Shown here one piece after another: positions 9,806-21,807 of a DNA stretch of 64,000 nt. The notes beneath the pieces were generated by a model. The model was not told the DNA's origin and made no database searches. It saw only the letters and a list, made by a program, of their open reading frames with translations. This DNA comes from Verrucomicrobiia bacterium (GTDB lineage Bacteria; Verrucomicrobiota; Verrucomicrobiia; Verrucomicrobiales; Akkermansiaceae): positions 62,001 through 126,000 of the forward strand of contig CANHQJ010000006.1 in the NCBI GenBank assembly GCA_947462875.1, written 5' to 3'. Position numbers and translations under genes: made by a program. Each line of letters opens with the position of its first letter. The stretch's first letter is position 1.

Positions 9806-10684
9806 ATGAGTTTGTCCCATCCTACCGCCAAAGCAGAAGCGTTGATCGAAGCCTTGCCGTATTTGCAAGCGTTTCGCGGCAAAACGGTGTTGGTGAAGAT
9901 GGGTGGCTCGGCGATGGAGGATCCGGAATTGGTGGCGAAGGTGATGCGCGATATCGTGTTTCTGGAAGTCGCCGGCATCAATCCCATCGTCGTGCATGGC
10001 GGCGGAAAGGCGATTTCCGCAGCGATGGAAGCCGCTGGTCTCGAAGCAAAATTCGTCGGCGGCTTTCGTGTCACCAGTGAGGAAGCGATTTCGATTGTAG
10101 AGAATGTTCTCTCGGAGGAGATCAATCCGGGACTGGTGAAGATGATTCGCGAGTTCGGCGGCAAGGCTGTCGGCATTCCCGGCACGGATGTGTTCTTCGG
10201 CGAAAAAATGAAGGTTACCGATAAGGAAGGAAACCGTGTCGATATCGGTCGCGTCGGCGAAGTGGTGGGCTGTCAGTTGGGGCGCATGGAATCAGCGCAC
10301 AATGCCGGCATCGTGCCGGTGATATCGCCTCTGGCGGCGGAGCTATCGACAGGGAAGCCGCTCAACATCAATGCGGACCTGGCTGCGGCGGCCCTGGCGA
10401 AGGAATTGCGCGTGGCAAAATTGGTGTATCTCTCGGATGTTCCCGGGCTGATGCGCGATCCGAGCGATCCCTCGACCTTGATCAAGTCGGTGAACCGCGC
10501 CGAGGCCGATGCGATGATCGCCGATGGCACGATTTCCGGCGGCATGATTCCCAAAATCAAGAGCGCGCTCGATGCGCTGAATGCCGGTGTGCGCAAGGTG
10601 CACTTCATCGACGGCCGACTGCCGCACGCGTTGTTGTTAGAGATTTTCACCGAGAAGGGCATCGGCACCGAGGTTTCGCGGTGA
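9806..10684 (+). CDS. argB: Acetylglutamate kinase
   Basis: ArgB phosphorylates N-acetylglutamate in the arginine pathway. The 292-residue product has the amino-acid-kinase fold with VLVKMGGSAM (phosphate binding), VVHGGGKAIS (substrate) and NINADLAAAALA. The end segment SGGMIPKIKSALDAL is diagnostic. The N-terminal helix (residues 1-25) is the kind that allows arginine-sensitive hexamers in longer family members, so feedback inhibition is possible. The gene stands alone with no other arg gene nearby and ends convergently with the minus-strand gene at 10706. Confidence 0.95.
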   Translation: MSLSHPTAKAEALIEALPYLQAFRGKTVLVKMGGSAMEDPELVAKVMRDIVFLEVAGINPIVVHGGGKAISAAMEAAGLEAKFVGGFRVTSEEAISIVENVLSEEINPGLVKMIREFGGKAVGIPGTDVFFGEKMKVTDKEGNRVDIGRVGEVVGCQLGRMESAHNAGIVPVISPLAAELSTGKPLNINADLAAAALAKELRVAKLVYLSDVPGLMRDPSDPSTLIKSVNRAEADAMIADGTISGGMIPKIKSALDALNAGVRKVHFIDGRLPHALLLEIFTEKGIGTEVSR

Positions 10685-10705
10685 GACGCCTCCGCCGCGG
10701 TTCAT

Positions 10706-10939
10706 TCAGCCTACAATGATATTGCGGAGCCCCTGATGTAGCTCGGTGGGAATTTCTTTGGAAAATTTGATGGGGCCTTTTTCCTTGAGCCAGATTTCCG
10801 CGTCGGTGATTCCCGCGTTCGATAGCTTTTCGGCAATGGCGCTCAGTTTCCATTGCATCAGTTTTCCGTTACTCGCTGTGGCGACGCCGTTGCGGTAGCG
10901 GATGGTGGAATCGGCACTCAGACGTTGGAACCATCTCAT
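10706..10939 (-). CDS. Small DUF3634-like protein
   Basis: The 77-residue product has two short beta strands at the N-terminus (TIRYRNGVATASNGK), a central amphipathic helix, then IWLKEKGPIKFSKEIPTELHQGLRNI. The ending motif E(I/L)xxxLHQxLRN resembles proteins annotated DUF3634, known mainly from proteobacteria and planctomycetes. No membrane helix is present. The function is not known. It lies 11 bases downstream of prfA on the same strand, so it is probably cotranscribed with the release factor. Confidence 0.6.
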   Translation of the reverse strand: MRWFQRLSADSTIRYRNGVATASNGKLMQWKLSAIAEKLSNAGITDAEIWLKEKGPIKFSKEIPTELHQGLRNIIVG

Positions 10940-10950
10940 GGCGCGATCCG

Positions 10951-12027
10951 TTAGACTTTGCTCGCCTCCGCCAGGCGCTCGGCGATTTCTTCTTTTTGCA
11001 GGGAACCGGTGAGGTCGTACAAATCTCCATCCATCACCGCGGCGAGATTGTGCGCGGTGTAGCCGATGCGGTGATCGGTGATGCGCGATTGGGGGAAATT
11101 GTAGGTGCGGATTTTTTCCGAGCGGTCACCCGAGCCGATGAGCGAGCGGCGGTGTTCCGAGTATTGTTCGGCGGCCTCGCGCTGCTTCATTTCATAGAGC
11201 TTGGTGCGCATGATTTGCAGGGCTTTTTCCTTGTTCTTGCCTTGCGAGCGACCGTCCTCGCAGCGCACATAGAGGCCGGTGGGAAGGTGGAATACCTGCA
11301 CCGCGGACTCCGTGCGGTTCACGTGCTGGCCACCCGCTCCACCCGAGCGACAGACCTCGATGCGCAGGTCGTTGGGATTGAGCTGTACGTCCACTTCTTC
11401 GGCTTCGGGTAACACGGCTACGGTGACGGTGGAGGTGTGAACGCGGCCTTGCGCCTCGGTTTCCGGCACGCGCTGCACGCGGTGGACGCCGGATTCATAC
11501 TTGAGGTAGCGGAACACTTCCTCGCCGGTGACGCGCAGGATCACTTCCTTGAATCCGCCGACCTCCGATGGCGAGGACTCGAGGTGCTCGGTTTTCCAAC
11601 CGCGTCGCTCGGCATAGCGCTGATACATGCGCAGCAACTCGGCGGCGAAAAGCGATGCTTCATCACCTCCGGCACCCGCGCGGATTTCCACCAAGGCATC
11701 GCGGTCCTCGTTCGGATCGGCGGGCAGCAGGGCGTATTGGAGATCATTTTGCAAACGCGGAATCTGTGCTTCGAGTTGCGGAATCTCCATGGCGGCCATT
11801 TCCGCGAATTCGGCATCGTCGCCCTTGGAGAGTTCGATGTTCTCTAACAACTGCCGCTTGCAATCTTCGAGTTGCCCGGCGATTTGCAGGGTCTCCTTGA
11901 GCCGTCTATGCTCGCGCAAGGTTTCCGTCGCGCGCTTGGGATCGGCAAAAAGATCCGGATCTCCGATGGCATGTTCCAGTTCGGCGAAGCGTTGTTTGCG
12001 TTGTTCGATCAGTGCGGAGTAGTCCAT
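10951..12027 (-). CDS. prfA: Peptide chain release factor 1
   Basis: RF1 releases the nascent chain at UAA and UAG codons. In the 358-residue product the tripeptide anticodon region reads RVPETEAQGR, giving a PxT motif at 188-190 as expected for RF1 rather than the SPF of RF2. The catalytic GGQ is at 232-234 in RSGGAGGQHVNRTES. The coiled N-terminal domain covers residues 1-105. ATG 12027 is preferred to an in-frame TTG six bases upstream. No RF-modifying methyltransferase (prmC) is adjacent, although the two are often paired. Confidence 0.95.
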   Translation of the reverse strand: MDYSALIEQRKQRFAELEHAIGDPDLFADPKRATETLREHRRLKETLQIAGQLEDCKRQLLENIELSKGDDAEFAEMAAMEIPQLEAQIPRLQNDLQYALLPADPNEDRDALVEIRAGAGGDEASLFAAELLRMYQRYAERRGWKTEHLESSPSEVGGFKEVILRVTGEEVFRYLKYESGVHRVQRVPETEAQGRVHTSTVTVAVLPEAEEVDVQLNPNDLRIEVCRSGGAGGQHVNRTESAVQVFHLPTGLYVRCEDGRSQGKNKEKALQIMRTKLYEMKQREAAEQYSEHRRSLIGSGDRSEKIRTYNFPQSRITDHRIGYTAHNLAAVMDGDLYDLTGSLQKEEIAERLAEASKV

Positions 12028-12084
12028 GAGCAAGGCGTGGGCGCGGAGGCTACAGCAAAGAGCGGGGGAAGGGGAGAAGATTTT

Positions 12085-15804
<3,720 letters not shown>

Positions 15805-15816
15805 GGAGCAGGAAAA

Positions 15817-16911
15817 TCAGGAAAGGATGGGGACTTCGCGCGGGACGGCGTGGCGCACGGCCTGGGCGATGGCGGCGACGTGTTCGGGAGTATTGCCGCA
15901 ACAGCCGCCCGCGAGATTGAGAAGACCGGCGTTGGCGAATTCCGCGAGCCAGCGATTCATGTCATCGGGCGACATGTCGAAGCCGGTGGGCGAGAGCGGG
16001 TTGGGCAAACCGGCATTCGGATAGCAGGAAATGTGCGTCGTCGCCGCTTGCGAAAGCTCTTCGAGAAAGGGCTTCATCAGGTCGGGACCGAGCGAACAAT
16101 TGAGGCCGATGGCGAGCGGGTTGGCGTGGGCGACGGCATTCCACAGTGCTTCCGAGGTTTGCGCGGAGATCATCGTTTCCCCACCCCGACCGACGGCGGC
16201 GGAGACGATGATGGGCATTTTCACGGAGTCTTCCTCGAACACCTCCTGAATGGCGACGAGTGCGGCCTTGGCATTCAGCGAATCAAAAATAGTTTCCACC
16301 ATCAGAAGGTCCGAGCCACCTTCGATCAGCGCGCGCACTTGTTCTTTGTAGGCGACGAGCACCTGATCGAAAGTGATCACACGGAAGCCGGGATCGTTGG
16401 CATCAGGAGAATTCGTTAGAGAAACGGTCAAGGGGCCGATGGCACCCGCGACGTAGCGTTTCACGCCGGTATCGCTGCCGATTTGATCCGCCCAGTGCCT
16501 GGCGAGGCGAGCGGACTCGACATTGATCTCCCAGGCCAGATCGCGGAGAAAAGCATTCTCGATGATGCCTTGGAAAAATTCGGGATCCTTGCGACCGCCG
16601 TGTTCGCGCGGGTCATCGACAAAAAACTCCGACTGCGAGATCGAGGTCGCGGAAAAATTGTTGGTCTCCACGATGTCCGAGCCTGCCTCGTAAAAGCGCT
16701 TGTGGATATCGCCGATCACTTGCGGATTCGTCAGCGTGAGGATGTCGCCATTGTTGAGGATGTCCTTTTTGCTATCGGCAAACCGTTTCCCCCGCGCCTG
16801 CTCCTCGCTCAGTCCGTAAGTGCGGATCGTCGTGCCCATCGCGCCATCGAGAACGAGAATGCGCTCTTTCAGGGCGGCGGTCAGTTCGGCAGTGAGATCA
16901 GGATGAGGCAT
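15817..16911 (-). CDS. metH: Methionine synthase homocysteine-binding subunit (split MetH N-terminal module)
   Basis: This 364-residue protein is the homocysteine S-methyltransferase barrel that forms MetH residues 1-350 in most bacteria. It starts its fold with RILVLDGAMGTTI. Its three zinc-ligand cysteines are Cys272 (GLNCSLGPD) and Cys337-Cys338 (LAGGCCGNTPEH). It ends 12 bases before the start of the folate/B12 subunit, so the two would be made from one transcript as a two-subunit enzyme. ATG 16911 is selected because upstream in-frame sequence has no family similarity. The residue set for homocysteine activation appears complete. Confidence 0.93.
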   Translation of the reverse strand: MPHPDLTAELTAALKERILVLDGAMGTTIRTYGLSEEQARGKRFADSKKDILNNGDILTLTNPQVIGDIHKRFYEAGSDIVETNNFSATSISQSEFFVDDPREHGGRKDPEFFQGIIENAFLRDLAWEINVESARLARHWADQIGSDTGVKRYVAGAIGPLTVSLTNSPDANDPGFRVITFDQVLVAYKEQVRALIEGGSDLLMVETIFDSLNAKAALVAIQEVFEEDSVKMPIIVSAAVGRGGETMISAQTSEALWNAVAHANPLAIGLNCSLGPDLMKPFLEELSQAATTHISCYPNAGLPNPLSPTGFDMSPDDMNRWLAEFANAGLLNLAGGCCGNTPEHVAAIAQAVRHAVPREVPILS

Positions 16912-17000
16912 GCGCGAAGATAGGGGATTTGTGCAGACTTGGCAAGAAGATATCAACGCATCGCGATTTGATGATGCGAAAACTTTCATCTTGATAAGAC
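16912..17000 (-). promoter_or_regulatory. Possible structured leader of the metH operon
   Basis: The 5' region of metH can fold into nested stems: TATCAA/TTGATA (16951-16956 with 16991-16996) enclosing CGCATC/GATGCG (16957-16962 with 16973-16978), with an asymmetric A/T-rich bulge. It lies about 40 bases before the start codon. The strand CTTATCAAGA recalls the 5' end of SAM-I riboswitches, but the rest of that consensus is missing. It could be an unrecognised leader RNA or chance pairing. The same bases are also the upstream region of the divergent Sco-like gene. Confidence 0.2.
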
Positions 17001-17058
17001 AAGTTTTTTCTCTTGGGAGCTTGCGTTGTCACTCGAACTGGGTATTTTCTGCCTGCCC

Positions 17059-17838
17059 ATGGCAAGACACGAAGGAAAATTGGAACCGGCGGTGCGTGAT
17101 GAAAAAAAATTGCGACGCACCGCGTTGATTCTCGTAGCGTTTGCCATCTTCGGCGGTGTGTTCATTTTCATGGCCTATGAGCGCTACGCCAGCAATGCGA
17201 ACAAAGAAGACCGTCCCTCGTATGTGGGGGAGCTGCGCTACAACTTGCCTGTTCTGCGTCAGGATGGTGTGCGCGTAGGGCTCGACGAGCTGCAGGGAAA
17301 GGTTTGGGTCTTGAACTCGATCAGCGTGACCCAGCCGGAATCCTGTGCGCTCGCCGTGCGTGTCATGCAGGATCTCGCGAAAAAATACGAATCGCGGCAG
17401 GATGTGGTTTTCATCAGCATGGTCATCGATCCCGGAGCACCCGAGCAGGCGGCCGCGCTGTTGAAACAGGAAGCGCAGCGGCAGGGTGCGAAATTGCCAC
17501 AGTGGTGGTTCGCCACAACGGAGCCTGCCGTATTGCACAAGTATCTCAAGGACAAGTGCAAGCTCGGCATGCTGCCGCATCAAGAGGAAGGGCAATGGAA
17601 ATATGACACTTCGCTGGTGCTGGTGGATCGTAATCTGAAACTGCGCAAGGCGGTGGTGCCGCAACAACGGGGCGGGCCTCCATTCGTCACCGGCTTTGAT
17701 TTTTCCCAGGCCGAGGGCTGGGATTCCAAGGGAATCAAGACGGGCACCGAGCGCAGCAATGTGGCTGAGCTACAACATTTGTTAGAAAGCACGATCGAGA
17801 TCCTGCTGAACGAAACCGTAAACCAGACCAATCGATGA
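17059..17838 (+). CDS. Sco-like thioredoxin-fold membrane protein with degenerate copper site
   Basis: The 259-residue product has a cytoplasmic basic start, one membrane helix (about residues 20-42, LILVAFAIFGGVFIFMAY) and a periplasmic thioredoxin fold as in SCO1/SenC copper chaperones. The fold segment VWVLNSISVTQPESCAL aligns with the CPxxxC-bearing loop of Sco, but the first Cys is Gln here and only one Cys remains. FISMVIDP and SLVLVDRNLKLR match later Sco strands, without an obvious His ligand. It may act with the next gene as a pair in oxidase assembly rather than binding Cu alone. Start ATG 17059 follows from the membrane-anchor layout. Confidence 0.75.
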   Translation: MARHEGKLEPAVRDEKKLRRTALILVAFAIFGGVFIFMAYERYASNANKEDRPSYVGELRYNLPVLRQDGVRVGLDELQGKVWVLNSISVTQPESCALAVRVMQDLAKKYESRQDVVFISMVIDPGAPEQAAALLKQEAQRQGAKLPQWWFATTEPAVLHKYLKDKCKLGMLPHQEEGQWKYDTSLVLVDRNLKLRKAVVPQQRGGPPFVTGFDFSQAEGWDSKGIKTGTERSNVAELQHLLESTIEILLNETVNQTNR

Positions 17839-18527
17839 ATCGCACCTCCAAAATCATCGCCATCTATGCCGCCACGCTCGTGGTTTCCGCTGCCATTTTG
17901 TGGATCGCTTTCTGGGTGCGCGATGGCTTGATCGAACGGGAAAAGCCCTTCGTCGTGAATACCGGCGCGGAAACGCAGCAGACCATGTTTCCCATCGCCA
18001 GCGATCTGGAAGCCACCAATCAGCTGGGCGAGGCGGTCAAGCTTTCCCAACTCAAGGGCAAGGTGTGGGTCGTGGCGGAGTTTTTCGCCGTATGCCCGCA
18101 CTGTGCCTTGCGCAACGGTCAGGAGCTGCGCGAGATTCTCAATGAATTTTCCTCGCAACAGGACTTCCACCTGACCTGCATCTCTATCGATCCGGAAACG
18201 GATAACGTGGACAAGCTCAAGGACTACGCCAGCGCTCTGAATGCCGATCCGAAAAACTGGTGGTTTTTAACGACGGGCGACAACGCCAAAGCACACGCAT
18301 ACATGGAAGGCACGCTGAAATTTTTCAAAATCAAACAGCGTACGGATCCCGCCGACATCGAGAGCAATGGCAAGTTTGCGCACGATCTCGGACTGGCCTT
18401 GGTGAACAAAAATTTCGAGGTCGTGGGCAAATGGCCCTTGGCTGACGCCCGCAAGACCGATCCCGTCCTGTATGAGTCCTTGAAAAAGGACATGTATGAA
18501 AAAATTCGCAGAGAACTCGCCAAATAA
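17835..18527 (+). CDS. Sco-like thioredoxin-fold membrane protein with CPHC motif
   Basis: This 230-residue protein has one N-terminal membrane helix (residues 7-28) and a periplasmic SCO/thioredoxin fold. The active loop reads FFAVCPHCALRNGQELREI, a CxxC spacing as in thiol oxidoreductases instead of the CxxxC of classical Sco. TCISIDPETDNVDKLKDYA matches the Sco core. It overlaps the previous Sco-like gene by four bases (ATGA) and is followed two bases later by a DUF420 gene, a set linked to cytochrome oxidase biogenesis. Reduction of the CuA site of subunit II is a reasonable role, by inference from family and context. Confidence 0.8.
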   Translation: MNRTSKIIAIYAATLVVSAAILWIAFWVRDGLIEREKPFVVNTGAETQQTMFPIASDLEATNQLGEAVKLSQLKGKVWVVAEFFAVCPHCALRNGQELREILNEFSSQQDFHLTCISIDPETDNVDKLKDYASALNADPKNWWFLTTGDNAKAHAYMEGTLKFFKIKQRTDPADIESNGKFAHDLGLALVNKNFEVVGKWPLADARKTDPVLYESLKKDMYEKIRRELAK

Positions 18528-18529
18528 TC

Positions 18530-19081
18530 ATGGAACAGCATTTGCCACTTTCAGCAGCAGCGGAAAAAAAACTACGCATCGGCGTGTGGGTTGTGACCGC
18601 GCTGGTGCTTGTATTGGTCGGCCTGATGCGTCGCCCCGAGCTTCGCATCGCCTTGCCTGAGGGCATGCATCTGAATTTTCTCCCTGCCGTTCACGCGGTG
18701 CTGAATTCCACCGTGGCGCTGTGCCTGATCGCGGCTCTGCTTGCCGTGAAACAAGGAAACATCGCGCGGCACAAACGTTTCATGACGGCGGCGATGGTCC
18801 TCTCCACGGTCTTTCTGCTCTGCTACGTGGCCTATCACTTCACCAATGCCGAGACAAAATTCGGCGGCGTGGGCGGGATCCGTGCCTTGTATTTCGGCTT
18901 GCTCATCACGCACATTTTCTCCGCAGCCGTGAGTTTTCCATTGATCCTGTTGACCTATCTGGCGGGCTGGGCGGACCGGCGCGAGGCACACCGACGCCTG
19001 GCGAAAATCACCTTTCCGTTGTGGTTGTATGTCGCCATCACCGGGCCGATCTGCTACCTGATGCTGCGTCCCTACTATTGA
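18530..19081 (+). CDS. DUF420 family membrane protein
   Basis: The 183-residue product has five hydrophobic helices and the DUF420 hallmarks: a His in LPAVHAVLNSTVALCL, a His in NIARHKRFM with the following CYVAYHF, and LITHIFSAAVSFPLI later. Bacterial DUF420 proteins (CtaM and relatives) are tied to heme-copper oxidase assembly, which fits its position directly behind two Sco-like genes. The conserved His residues could bind heme or copper, though this is not shown for the family as a whole. It sits in the cytoplasmic membrane. Confidence 0.85.
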   Translation: MEQHLPLSAAAEKKLRIGVWVVTALVLVLVGLMRRPELRIALPEGMHLNFLPAVHAVLNSTVALCLIAALLAVKQGNIARHKRFMTAAMVLSTVFLLCYVAYHFTNAETKFGGVGGIRALYFGLLITHIFSAAVSFPLILLTYLAGWADRREAHRRLAKITFPLWLYVAITGPICYLMLRPYY

Positions 19082-19091
19082 TTTTCCTCAC

Positions 19092-20387
19092 ATGAAAGTT
19101 CTCAGCTACAAAGATGCGGATTTTGCCGCGATGGCCACGATGATGAAACGCCGTGCGGTGCCCACCGATGCGCTGCGCGACACCGTGGCGTCCATCATTG
19201 CCGAAGTCGCAGCGAAAGGCGACGACGCGCTGTTGGCGTTCACGCAAAAATTCGATGGCGTTTCTCTCACGAAAAAACAACTTTTCGTCACGGAAAAGGA
19301 ATTTGCCGAAGCGGAGGCCGCCGTGGCACCGAGCACACGCGATGCGGTGGCGGCGACCTTGCGCAACATCCACGACTTTGCCAAGCGCAGCATGCGCAAA
19401 GACTGGAACTGGAAAAATGCGCAAGGAGCGGTGGTCGGCGAGCGATTCACGCCCTTTGATCGCGTGGGCGTTTACGTTCCCGGTGGCAAGGCTCCCTTGG
19501 TTTCCACGGCCTTGATGACGGCGGGCTTTGCACAGGCGGCAGGTGTGCCGCAGATCCTCGCGGCTACTCCGGTGGGACCAGATGGCAAGGTGAATGCCTC
19601 TCTGCTCTTCGCTCTGAAAGCCGCGGGCGCTACCGAAGTGCTGAAAATCGGCGGCGCACAGGCCATCGCCGCGATGGCGCTGGGCACGGCATCGGTAACT
19701 CCGGTGGATCGTATTTTCGGCCCAGGCAATCGTTTTGTCGTGGAAGCGAAACGGCAGCTCGTCGGTGCGGTGTCCATCGATCTTTTGCCCGGACCCAGCG
19801 AAATCCTCATTCTCGCGGATCGCAGTGGCAATGCCGAGTGCATCGCCGCCGATATCCTCGCCCAGGCCGAGCACGGTGGTGACAGTGCCGTCGGTTTCCT
19901 CACCGATTCCAAGGCTCTGCTCAACAGTGTTGTCAAAGCGGTAGCGCGCCAGAGTGCCCTGCTGTCTCGCTCGAAAATCATCGATGAAGTGTTGCAAAAA
20001 GGCACCTTTCTGCTGCACGTGAAATCGCTGGAACAAGGCATGCAGCTCGTCAATGATTTTGCCCCCGAACACCTTTCTCTGATCGTGGAAGAGGAAGCGC
20101 ACTGGCTGGCGAAAGTGCGAAGCGCCGGTGCCATTTATCTCGGCAATGCGTCGCCCGTGGCGGTGGGGGATTTTCTGGCCGGTCCCAGTCACACCCTGCC
20201 GACCGGAGGGGCCGGACGTTCGTTCTCCGGCTTGCGCGCCGATCAATTCCAGCGCCGCACCAGCATCGTCAAAATGAACCTTGCCGCCGTGAAAAAATCA
20301 CTGCCTATTACCGATGAGTTCGCCCGCATCGAGGGGCTGGATGCGCACGGCAGATCCGTTTCGATTCGACTCGACAGCACGCTGTGA
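19092..20387 (+). CDS. hisD: Histidinol dehydrogenase
   Basis: HisD carries out the last two oxidations of histidine synthesis, histidinol to histidine with NAD+. The 431-residue length is normal. Visible signatures are RVGVYVPGGKAPLVSTALM, ILKIGGAQAIAAMA-type sequence (LKIGGAQAIAAMALG), the DLLPGPSEILILAD block and ILAQAEHGGDS, which holds metal and catalytic residues. PEHLSLIVEE carries the base pair of the active site. It is not in a his operon. It overlaps the following zinc-ribbon gene by one or four bases. A second his gene (eukaryotic-type hisA) lies at 34.4 kb. Confidence 0.95.
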   Translation: MKVLSYKDADFAAMATMMKRRAVPTDALRDTVASIIAEVAAKGDDALLAFTQKFDGVSLTKKQLFVTEKEFAEAEAAVAPSTRDAVAATLRNIHDFAKRSMRKDWNWKNAQGAVVGERFTPFDRVGVYVPGGKAPLVSTALMTAGFAQAAGVPQILAATPVGPDGKVNASLLFALKAAGATEVLKIGGAQAIAAMALGTASVTPVDRIFGPGNRFVVEAKRQLVGAVSIDLLPGPSEILILADRSGNAECIAADILAQAEHGGDSAVGFLTDSKALLNSVVKAVARQSALLSRSKIIDEVLQKGTFLLHVKSLEQGMQLVNDFAPEHLSLIVEEEAHWLAKVRSAGAIYLGNASPVAVGDFLAGPSHTLPTGGAGRSFSGLRADQFQRRTSIVKMNLAAVKKSLPITDEFARIEGLDAHGRSVSIRLDSTL

Positions 20388-21043
20388 TGGGCTCTAGGAT
20401 GAGCACCGTCGTGACGATGCCCCCTACGCAAGATGTCTCCAGCTATGCCGCGAAGCGATTTGCGGCGGGCGCTCTGTTCTGTCCTGACTGCCGCTTGCGA
20501 TTGGAAAAGCCCGTGCTGCGTTGTCCGTCGTGCGGCTTCACTGGTGAGAATACCTTGCGACTGTTTTCCGGCGCCGCCCCTGCGATGGAGCCGTGGATGG
20601 ATCAAGCGCAGTGCTGGGATGAGTCATCGCGCAAAAAAATCCTGGGCTGGGTCGGCAGATTGCAGCGGCGTTTTCCGCAAATCGATTGGTGCTTGCTCTC
20701 GATCAAGCTGCCGGAGGAAGTGCGCCTGCGATTGTTCAATTTTTGGTTTTTCAACGTCAGTCCGGTGCAGAACGAAGAGGAACGTGAAAAACGCTCGTGG
20801 ACCGTGTTGCTTACCTACGATGTGGATCACCAGCGTTTTGTCATCACTCCCGGATATCAAGTGGAACCCATCCTGGCCGATGACGATTGGGAGGATTTGC
20901 TCACCACTCTGAAAACTTCCTGGCGTGAGGGAGGTATCCTGAAGGGCTATCGGGATTTTTTCGCGGAAGCGGAGCGCAAACTGGTGCTGGCGAGCCGTCG
21001 CATGAACGGTATCATCAAAAACAAAGAAGGAGGTGAGTCATGA
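20387..21043 (+). CDS. Zinc-ribbon TPM-like protein
   Basis: The 218-residue product opens with a zinc ribbon (FCPDCRLRLEKPVLRCPSC) and then a mixed alpha/beta domain with WCLLSIKLPEEVRLRLFNFWFFN and RSWTVLLTYDVDHQRFVITPGYQVEP. The second part resembles the TPM fold found in the neighbouring gene, where a strand is followed by a turn and a glycine-rich 'iTpGYglE'-like segment. There is no signal peptide or membrane helix, so it is probably cytoplasmic. The start is uncertain: GTG 20384, ATG 20387 or ATG 20399 are all in frame. It overlaps the next gene by four bases. Confidence 0.65.
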   Translation: MGSRMSTVVTMPPTQDVSSYAAKRFAAGALFCPDCRLRLEKPVLRCPSCGFTGENTLRLFSGAAPAMEPWMDQAQCWDESSRKKILGWVGRLQRRFPQIDWCLLSIKLPEEVRLRLFNFWFFNVSPVQNEEEREKRSWTVLLTYDVDHQRFVITPGYQVEPILADDDWEDLLTTLKTSWREGGILKGYRDFFAEAERKLVLASRRMNGIIKNKEGGES

Positions 21044-21807
21044 TGCGGTGCGTTTGTTTCCTGCTATGGGCGATCATGGCCGTGTGCGTTAGCGCTCAAT
21101 CGTCCTCACCCGTATTCATCATGCCCGACAAGCCCAAGGGACAGGTGTCCGATGAAAGCAAGTGGCTGACACCCGAGGAGCAGTACGAGTGGGAACGGCA
21201 ACTCGAGTCATGGAAGCGCAATGATGGCGTTGACATTTATCTGGTCATTCTGCCGAACTTGCACAACACCCCGGCGGATCACGTGATGCACGAAATCGCC
21301 AACCGCTGGGGGGATCCCGCCTTGCGTGGCGTGGTGCTCTATGTTCCCTCATCGGCGGGTCCACGCATCTGGTGGGAAGGGGAGATCATCGAAAAAATCA
21401 ACCTCGATCCCCGTGCCCAGCGGGAAATGATCCTGCGCATCGAAAAACGGGCCGGCTCTGAATCGACCGAGCGCGAGCGGCTCCGCAGCGCGATCTATCA
21501 ACTCAGCGATACCATGCGCGTGATCCATTCGCAGTGGCGGCAATTCAGCGCCATACGCGACAAGTGGAACGACAGCATCTATCAGAAATGGTCGAGAGAT
21601 CGGATGATTCGCCGTGCCAAATGGATCGGTATCGCCGCGGTTGGGTTGGTTGCTCTCGTGACAGTCGTCTGGTTCTTGCATCGCCGCTTTACCAGACAGC
21701 GTCGGTATTTTTTCCCTCAAGTCTCAGCCCAGCGCCGCTTCGGCGCTCTCCATGCCGGCGGCAGTGGTGCCGTCGTTTCCCTGCAATCCTCACGCCATCG
21801 CCCATGA
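21040..21807 (+). CDS. TPM-domain protein with signal peptide and C-terminal membrane helix
   Basis: The 255-residue product has a signal peptide (about residues 1-20) and a periplasmic TPM-type domain with LTPEEQYEWERQLESWKRNDGVD and IYLVILPNL. These are followed by ANRWGDPALRGVVLYVPSSAGPRIWWEGEI, where the family has 'w..G....n.gvlllv...dr...i..g.g'. A helical part precedes one membrane helix at about 198-220. TPM proteins are thought to act in membrane-protein quality control or photosystem repair, so a role here is only inferred. It is coupled to the zinc-ribbon TPM-like gene before it, and its stop overlaps the next gene (ATGA). Confidence 0.7.
   Translation: MMRCVCFLLWAIMAVCVSAQSSSPVFIMPDKPKGQVSDESKWLTPEEQYEWERQLESWKRNDGVDIYLVILPNLHNTPADHVMHEIANRWGDPALRGVVLYVPSSAGPRIWWEGEIIEKINLDPRAQREMILRIEKRAGSESTERERLRSAIYQLSDTMRVIHSQWRQFSAIRDKWNDSIYQKWSRDRMIRRAKWIGIAAVGLVALVTVVWFLHRRFTRQRRYFFPQVSAQRRFGALHAGGSGAVVSLQSSRHRP

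Noticed and set aside
16912-17000. Classical SAM-I riboswitch
   Set aside because: Only the first ten bases resemble the SAM-I 5' strand; the conserved GGTGGAGGGA-type core and kink-turn are not present.
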